Shown here: positions 13,207 to 17,305 of the stretch, one piece after another
Layout: the number at the start of each line of letters is the position of its first letter
Numbering within the stretch: position 1 is the stretch's first letter
Source of the DNA: a bacterium
GTDB lineage: Bacteria > Zixibacteria > MSB-5A5 > GN15 > FEB-12
Reading direction: 5' to 3'
Assembly (NCBI GenBank): GCA_030640905.1
Contig: DAOWIM010000181.1
Location: 1-17,305, forward strand
Length of the DNA stretch: 17,305 bases
Position numbers and translations under genes: made by a program
Notes under the pieces: model-generated
Databases searched by the model: none
What the model was told of the DNA's origin: nothing
What the model saw: the letters and a program-made list of their open reading frames with translations, nothing else

Positions 13207-14430
13207 TCATTCAAAACAGTATAGCCGCTCGGTACCGGCAACATATATACGTCCACCGGAGTCAAGGGCCGCCGGAGCATGAAACTCTTCGGCCTGTTTG
13301 GTTATTTCGATATTGAACACTTCTTCGCCGTCGGTATCAAACGAACGAAGCGAAAGTCCGTCGATGCAGACCACGCCATCTTTGGTAGCCGTCAACCAGA
13401 CATTATCGTTGCCGGAGAGAGTCTGTTCCCACTTGAGTTCGCTGGCGACAAAACATTTTAGCATGAGACCGTCGATCACAAAGATGTGCCCCTCGGCATT
13501 GCAACAGGGGGGTTGTTCTTCGCGTGGCGAGTTCAGGTTAGCCGACCACAGTGACGATCCGGTAAGATCGAATAGTTCGAGTGTCGGGCCAGTGTACTCT
13601 TCGGTTTCCTTCTCGGCAATGACGACGAGGTTGTCCTGCGGGTCAAGCGATGCAGTGGTGACCTCTTCGAAGGGGAGATCGAATTCACGCACGACGGTTC
13701 CATCGTTGCAGTTCAGCAGCGTGACTTTTGATTGACGTAGCACCACCATTGTTTGCAGATCGTTTGTGAGCATGACACGGTCGATGACGCCGTCGCCGCG
13801 GAATTGCCACTCGGGCATGCGTTCCTCGACCTTGACGGTGAAGATGTCGTATGATCTGGTAGTGAGTTGTGGGCTGCCGTTGAACTGGAGCGCGACCAGA
13901 AGTTTCTCCGCCGAAGGTTTAAACAGTAACAGGCGGGAATACTCATGGAGTCCCATGATGTCTTTCATGTCCAGTTCCGGTTCGCCACTGTACGTCTCGA
14001 AATTCAACAGATTAGACGGTCCAAAATACGCCAGGCCCTGATCGCCGAAAACAACCGGCGTGTGCAGACCGACTTCCATGTCGTGACGGAAACCGCCGCG
14101 TTGATCGTAGAGCAGGAAGTGATTGGCCGAGCGAATTCCGACATAGTCTTCTTTCACAAGGACATTGAGCGGCAGCATCACCAGAAGGTCGTCGTGCAGG
14201 GAGTAGGCTCTTTCCCATCGCAGTTTTCCAGTGGCAGATGAACTGACCATCTGGAACGAATTGCGCTGATAGTTGGCATATCTGACCGGGTACTGAGTGA
14301 GATTAGTCTCAAACATATTACCTGTTCTCCGCGCTTCGGTTTTGATCTGAGACCCGCAACTGCCGGCCATTAGTACGACCAGAACCGTAGCGGCCATTAT
14401 TTGAAAATTCTTCATACCACATCGTATCAT
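13207..14430 (-). CDS. Beta-propeller lipoprotein (PQQ/quinoprotein-like repeats)
   Basis: A 407-residue predicted outer or inner membrane lipoprotein. The N-terminus is MIRCGMKNFQIMAA, a hydrophobic stretch and MAGSC, with C25 as the likely lipidated cysteine (the lipobox is imperfect, Ala at -3). The mature part has repeats of the type 'GD/AG-hydrophobic strand-D-Y/F-G', for example GRIYVAGTERLYCFE at the end and DGVVCIDGLSLRSFDTDGEE before it. These suggest a seven- or eight-bladed propeller. GAGG eight bases before the ATG at 14430 supports that start; an ATG at 14415 would shorten the signal peptide. The gene follows the protease gene by 21 bases. An envelope lipoprotein inside an otherwise cytoplasmic cargo operon could be an anchor or immunity-type partner; this is inference. 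Confidence 0.75.
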   Translation of the reverse strand: MIRCGMKNFQIMAATVLVVLMAGSCGSQIKTEARRTGNMFETNLTQYPVRYANYQRNSFQMVSSSATGKLRWERAYSLHDDLLVMLPLNVLVKEDYVGIRSANHFLLYDQRGGFRHDMEVGLHTPVVFGDQGLAYFGPSNLLNFETYSGEPELDMKDIMGLHEYSRLLLFKPSAEKLLVALQFNGSPQLTTRSYDIFTVKVEERMPEWQFRGDGVIDRVMLTNDLQTMVVLRQSKVTLLNCNDGTVVREFDLPFEEVTTASLDPQDNLVVIAEKETEEYTGPTLELFDLTGSSLWSANLNSPREEQPPCCNAEGHIFVIDGLMLKCFVASELKWEQTLSGNDNVWLTATKDGVVCIDGLSLRSFDTDGEEVFNIEITKQAEEFHAPAALDSGGRIYVAGTERLYCFE

Positions 14431-14451
14431 ACCTGTTGCCTCTTGAGGCGG

Positions 14452-17305
14452 TTATTTTCCTTTCAACGTGAAACCGTCGCATCCAGCGCGCGCTTTCCAC
14501 CATGTCTCGATAAACTTTAGCCGGTTTTTGCCCGGCGCATATTTGCCGGAGAGTTTTCGGAAGAATGCCTTAACTTTATTTGTGCTGTAGTAGCCAAAGA
14601 TATAGTTAGCGATGTCCGGCAAGTGACTGTTGAAGCTGACCTCAAGTCGTTTGTCTAATGGACTGTTGACGGTGAATTTCGAATCGTTGTCCCAATAGAC
14701 CTTAAGGCGGTAGTGCGATTTGTTCAGGGGAGCATCTTCAAAAAGCGCCGGCGCGAAACAAACATAAATGTTTTTCATCTCATGATCGGCGCTACTGTGC
14801 AGATAGAATCTACCATTGAGGTGCTGTATCTGTTGTCGGAGCGAAATCATCCAACTGCTTTTCTCGGCGGTCCCCCAATCGACACCATCAAATTCAAATC
14901 CGATCTTGATATACACAACCATCACCGCATCGAAGGCAAACTTCTGGCGCTTGCCACTAATCTTGATACTGCGGCCGTATTCATCGTCGCCCATCTTGTA
15001 AACGCCGATATCAACCTGTCCAATCCCGGTGTTGAGGGTTTGGCGGTTGATGGTTGGTACGATGACTTCGCGGGCGTCGGGTGGACCTGATGGTAACCAG
15101 TAGGTCAGTTGCTTGGGTTTACGGTCGAAGCGGTGAACGACCTGGAACTGATGGCCGCCGAGAAGGGTGTTTAGGTTGCCGCCGGTTTTGGAGTTGTCGT
15201 TGAGCCAGTTGACATGAAACCAGAGGTGTTTCATGCGAGGGGCGCCGGTATGCCAGCACATGTTGGACAAGTTGTCGGCATCGTAGGGCATACCGATGTA
15301 GTACTGCGAGAAGCGTTCATCGTCCGCATTGTAGAAAAAGGCGCCCACGCCACCGGTCAGGTCAGCGCCGTCCATGTATCCGATCCAACTACCATACTCA
15401 TCGTCCTTGCCCATGGCGTGACCGATTTCGTGGGAAATGACCAACTCTTTGTACGACTTGCCGTCGATGTCGGCTATGGAATCACCGGTCTCTTTGTAAT
15501 CCTTGTAATTGAAGTTTGCCTTGATGGTGCTCATGTCGGAACGGAAATCGGTTCCGTGTACCCATGATACACATTTGGGTTTGCCGCCGAGTCGGTTGCC
15601 ACCAAGTTCCTGTTTCGCTTCAAAGAGGTAGAACGGTTGAATCTGTATATCAAGCTTCTCTTTGTTACCGGATGGTTTGCGTGGTTCGATAGTGTAACCT
15701 TTTGAGGTCCATCGTTTGACGGCGGCTTTCAGTCCCTTTGACGCCAGCGTTGCGATTTGTGCAGCCGTGGCTTCCTTGGGGTCAGGGTTGGCGAACGTCT
15801 TGAAATAGCTGTTCCAATAGACGACGAGGAAAGAGCGACGCTTGAGTTTGTCGGGACCTTTTTCCAGAAGGCAGCCATTGTGCAGGTAGTGCAATTCATA
15901 ATTGCCGCAATCCTTGGCTGAGTATTTTTGATGACCGGCAGTATTAGCGTGGTTGTTGAGGCCTTCGTGAACATGCAGAGCCGTGTCACCGATGACTGCC
16001 GCACGGGCGCCTTTGATATCTCGGGTAGCATCGTATGGATCAGCATCGGCCTGGCAGGTTCGTTTGTCCCATATGTGATAGAAATCATTGGCAAATACTA
16101 CCAGACGAGCATGACCGTCGGCCGGTATGTCGTGGAGGACATTGATTCGTTTACCGGCGCGGGTCGGGATCGAATCGGCCTTGAACTTGAACTTGGTAAA
16201 GTACGGTTGGTTGGCGCTCTCGGGGCTGTATAGTTTGAGGTTCTCGTCCTTAACATACAGAATTGACAGCCGTGAGTGTTCGGAGAGGTCTTTGGCGGCA
16301 TCGGACTCGTCCTTGTCTTTCACGTCCTGAGAACCATCGGTTTTCAACAGGACGACATCGTCAAGAGAGAAGATAAGCGGTTTTGATTCTTCCGTGATTT
16401 TGTCGCCGAATGGTTTTAGCTTGGCGTGATCCTTGATGACTTTTTCAAACCGATCACCTTTTTTCATGTCACCGTCGTAGCGGGTCCAGTAGTTGCGTGA
16501 CGACCAGTGAGCCGGGAGATCGTAGTATCGCAGCCGCATGGCCAATTTTTCTTTGCGGACCGTGGCAACTTCTCGTCTGAAGAATTCCGGGAGCGCCGTC
16601 TTACTGCCTGTATATACCCACGACCGTTCAGTCTTGAACTCGAAATGGATCGCCTTGCGTTTGGGATCATCCGGTGTTGTCGAATACTGAACTTTTACAT
16701 AGTAGGTGGTTCCTTTGCACACGGTGACGGTCGGGATTTCGCGGCGTTCGGCCAATCCGTCGTATTCTTCCCACGCTGTTATCTGAAGACCTCTTGGGAC
16801 GTAGTCCAACCGATTCTTCATGGGGTTCCGGAAGGCAAATTTCATGTGATAGACAACGGCATGGATGTCACCCGGATCAATGTAGATCGGAACGATAGAT
16901 TTCTTACGCCAGAGGGGACACTCTTCGGCAGTATGCACCGCATCGGTTTTGCCGACCGGGCAGGTCATGATCGGATGGTGTTCGCAACGCTTGGCATCAC
17001 GATCATCGAACAGCAGAATCTCAACGCGGCGGTTTTTCTGCGACTTGTAGTTCTCCTGCTGCGGTTTGTCGATAGGGAACGATTCGCCACAGCCGACATA
17101 GCGGTGGGCTTCTTCGAGGAACTTATCGCGCAACCCTTCCTGCAGGGTGACCATACGGTCCATCTTGTCGGGGGGGATGCCGAGAGTTTTGGCCATGATT
17201 TCTACGTACAGGTTATAGGCGTGCTTCCAAGCTTCAACGGGCCACTTGTGCTCGCCGGCTTTGATATCGTCCATGATGTTGTCGGCTTCGTCGGGATCGA
17301 CCTTC
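14452..17305 (-). CDS. Metzincin-like zinc protease with OmpA-tail-like N-terminus (5' end outside window)
   Basis: A very large protein of at least 950 residues; the frame stays open to the window edge, so the ATG at 17274 is probably internal and the true start lies further out. Numbers below count from that ATG. Residues 61-90 (starting GCGESFPIDKPQQENYKSQK and ending NRRVEILLFD) match the last part of an OmpA-type peptidoglycan-binding domain as found in large secretion-linked proteins. A cysteine-bearing segment follows (C97, C105, C119). Near the middle is HEIGHAMGKDDEY: H615, E616 and H619, then G622 and D625. This is the HExxHxxGxxD pattern of zincins with an aspartate as third ligand. 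LSNMCW (M672) is a fitting Met-turn. Beta-rich segments lie on both sides. No signal peptide can be judged. It leads the visible operon and is the best toxin candidate in it. Confidence 0.85.
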   Translation of the reverse strand, partial: KVDPDEADNIMDDIKAGEHKWPVEAWKHAYNLYVEIMAKTLGIPPDKMDRMVTLQEGLRDKFLEEAHRYVGCGESFPIDKPQQENYKSQKNRRVEILLFDDRDAKRCEHHPIMTCPVGKTDAVHTAEECPLWRKKSIVPIYIDPGDIHAVVYHMKFAFRNPMKNRLDYVPRGLQITAWEEYDGLAERREIPTVTVCKGTTYYVKVQYSTTPDDPKRKAIHFEFKTERSWVYTGSKTALPEFFRREVATVRKEKLAMRLRYYDLPAHWSSRNYWTRYDGDMKKGDRFEKVIKDHAKLKPFGDKITEESKPLIFSLDDVVLLKTDGSQDVKDKDESDAAKDLSEHSRLSILYVKDENLKLYSPESANQPYFTKFKFKADSIPTRAGKRINVLHDIPADGHARLVVFANDFYHIWDKRTCQADADPYDATRDIKGARAAVIGDTALHVHEGLNNHANTAGHQKYSAKDCGNYELHYLHNGCLLEKGPDKLKRRSFLVVYWNSYFKTFANPDPKEATAAQIATLASKGLKAAVKRWTSKGYTIEPRKPSGNKEKLDIQIQPFYLFEAKQELGGNRLGGKPKCVSWVHGTDFRSDMSTIKANFNYKDYKETGDSIADIDGKSYKELVISHEIGHAMGKDDEYGSWIGYMDGADLTGGVGAFFYNADDERFSQYYIGMPYDADNLSNMCWHTGAPRMKHLWFHVNWLNDNSKTGGNLNTLLGGHQFQVVHRFDRKPKQLTYWLPSGPPDAREVIVPTINRQTLNTGIGQVDIGVYKMGDDEYGRSIKISGKRQKFAFDAVMVVYIKIGFEFDGVDWGTAEKSSWMISLRQQIQHLNGRFYLHSSADHEMKNIYVCFAPALFEDAPLNKSHYRLKVYWDNDSKFTVNSPLDKRLEVSFNSHLPDIANYIFGYYSTNKVKAFFRKLSGKYAPGKNRLKFIETWWKARAGCDGFTLKGK

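Noticed and set aside
8585..17305. PAAR, VgrG or a known toxin domain in the cargo-like operon
   Set aside because: I looked for prePAAR and PAAR signatures and common nuclease or lipase motifs by eye and found none; only the zincin site is convincing.
1..17305. CRISPR arrays, tRNA, rRNA and riboswitches
   Set aside because: No regularly spaced direct repeats, cloverleaf, rRNA-like stretch or known aptamer core was recognised.

Overview
The window looks like chromosomal DNA from a Gram-negative-type bacterium, probably an uncultured lineage of the FCB or candidate-phylum kind. I see lipoprotein and Sec signals, OmpA-tail-like sequence, a CIRCE-controlled groESL operon, a DUF2089/SHOCT-like operon, a large GT-C membrane glycosyltransferase and two kinds of single-stranded-DNA (HUH) transposase sequence. 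The phylum is an inference from gene families; no rRNA, tRNA or other phylogenetic marker except GroESL is present.

Region 1 (1-2250): the right end of a decayed IS200/IS605-type element (1 to about 198) sits over the 3' end of an exported N-acetylmuramoyl-L-alanine amidase gene, so that the last 28 codons of the amidase are read out of the insertion sequence. The amidase is translationally coupled (ATGA overlap) to an upstream gene for an exported beta-propeller (PD40-like) protein. Region 2 (2252-4412): groES-groEL on the minus strand, with a sigma70-type promoter, a perfect CIRCE operator and a strong intrinsic terminator. Region 3 (4594-5632): an operon running the other way with a DUF2089-type HTH regulator and two small proteins; all three carry a related SHOCT-like helical motif. 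Region 4 (5747-7828): a 693-residue polytopic GT39-like glycosyltransferase with a C-terminal TPR-like tail.

Region 5 (7868-8580): a compact RAYT (REP-associated tyrosine transposase) flanked by two inverted REP-like units, lodged between the 3' ends of two convergent genes. Region 6 (8585-17305, running off the window): five tightly spaced minus-strand genes that read as one operon. In transcription order they are a large protein with an OmpA-tail-like N-terminus and a metzincin-like protease core (5' end outside the window), a beta-propeller lipoprotein, a DUF1795/DcrB protein of the Eag effector-chaperone type, an Ig-like and 'tip-extension'-like beta protein, and a 1073-residue protein with LysM-like repeats and an N-terminal glycine-zipper hydrophobic block.

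The most interesting part is region 6. Eag-type DUF1795 chaperones are known to hold the hydrophobic N-terminal segments of type VI secretion effectors, and here one is encoded next to a large protein with just such a segment but with no PAAR or prePAAR domain that I can see. The set resembles cargo and accessory genes of a contractile injection system (T6SS or eCIS). No structural tail, VgrG, Hcp or PAAR gene lies inside the window, so that assignment is an inference to be tested in the sequence beyond 17305.
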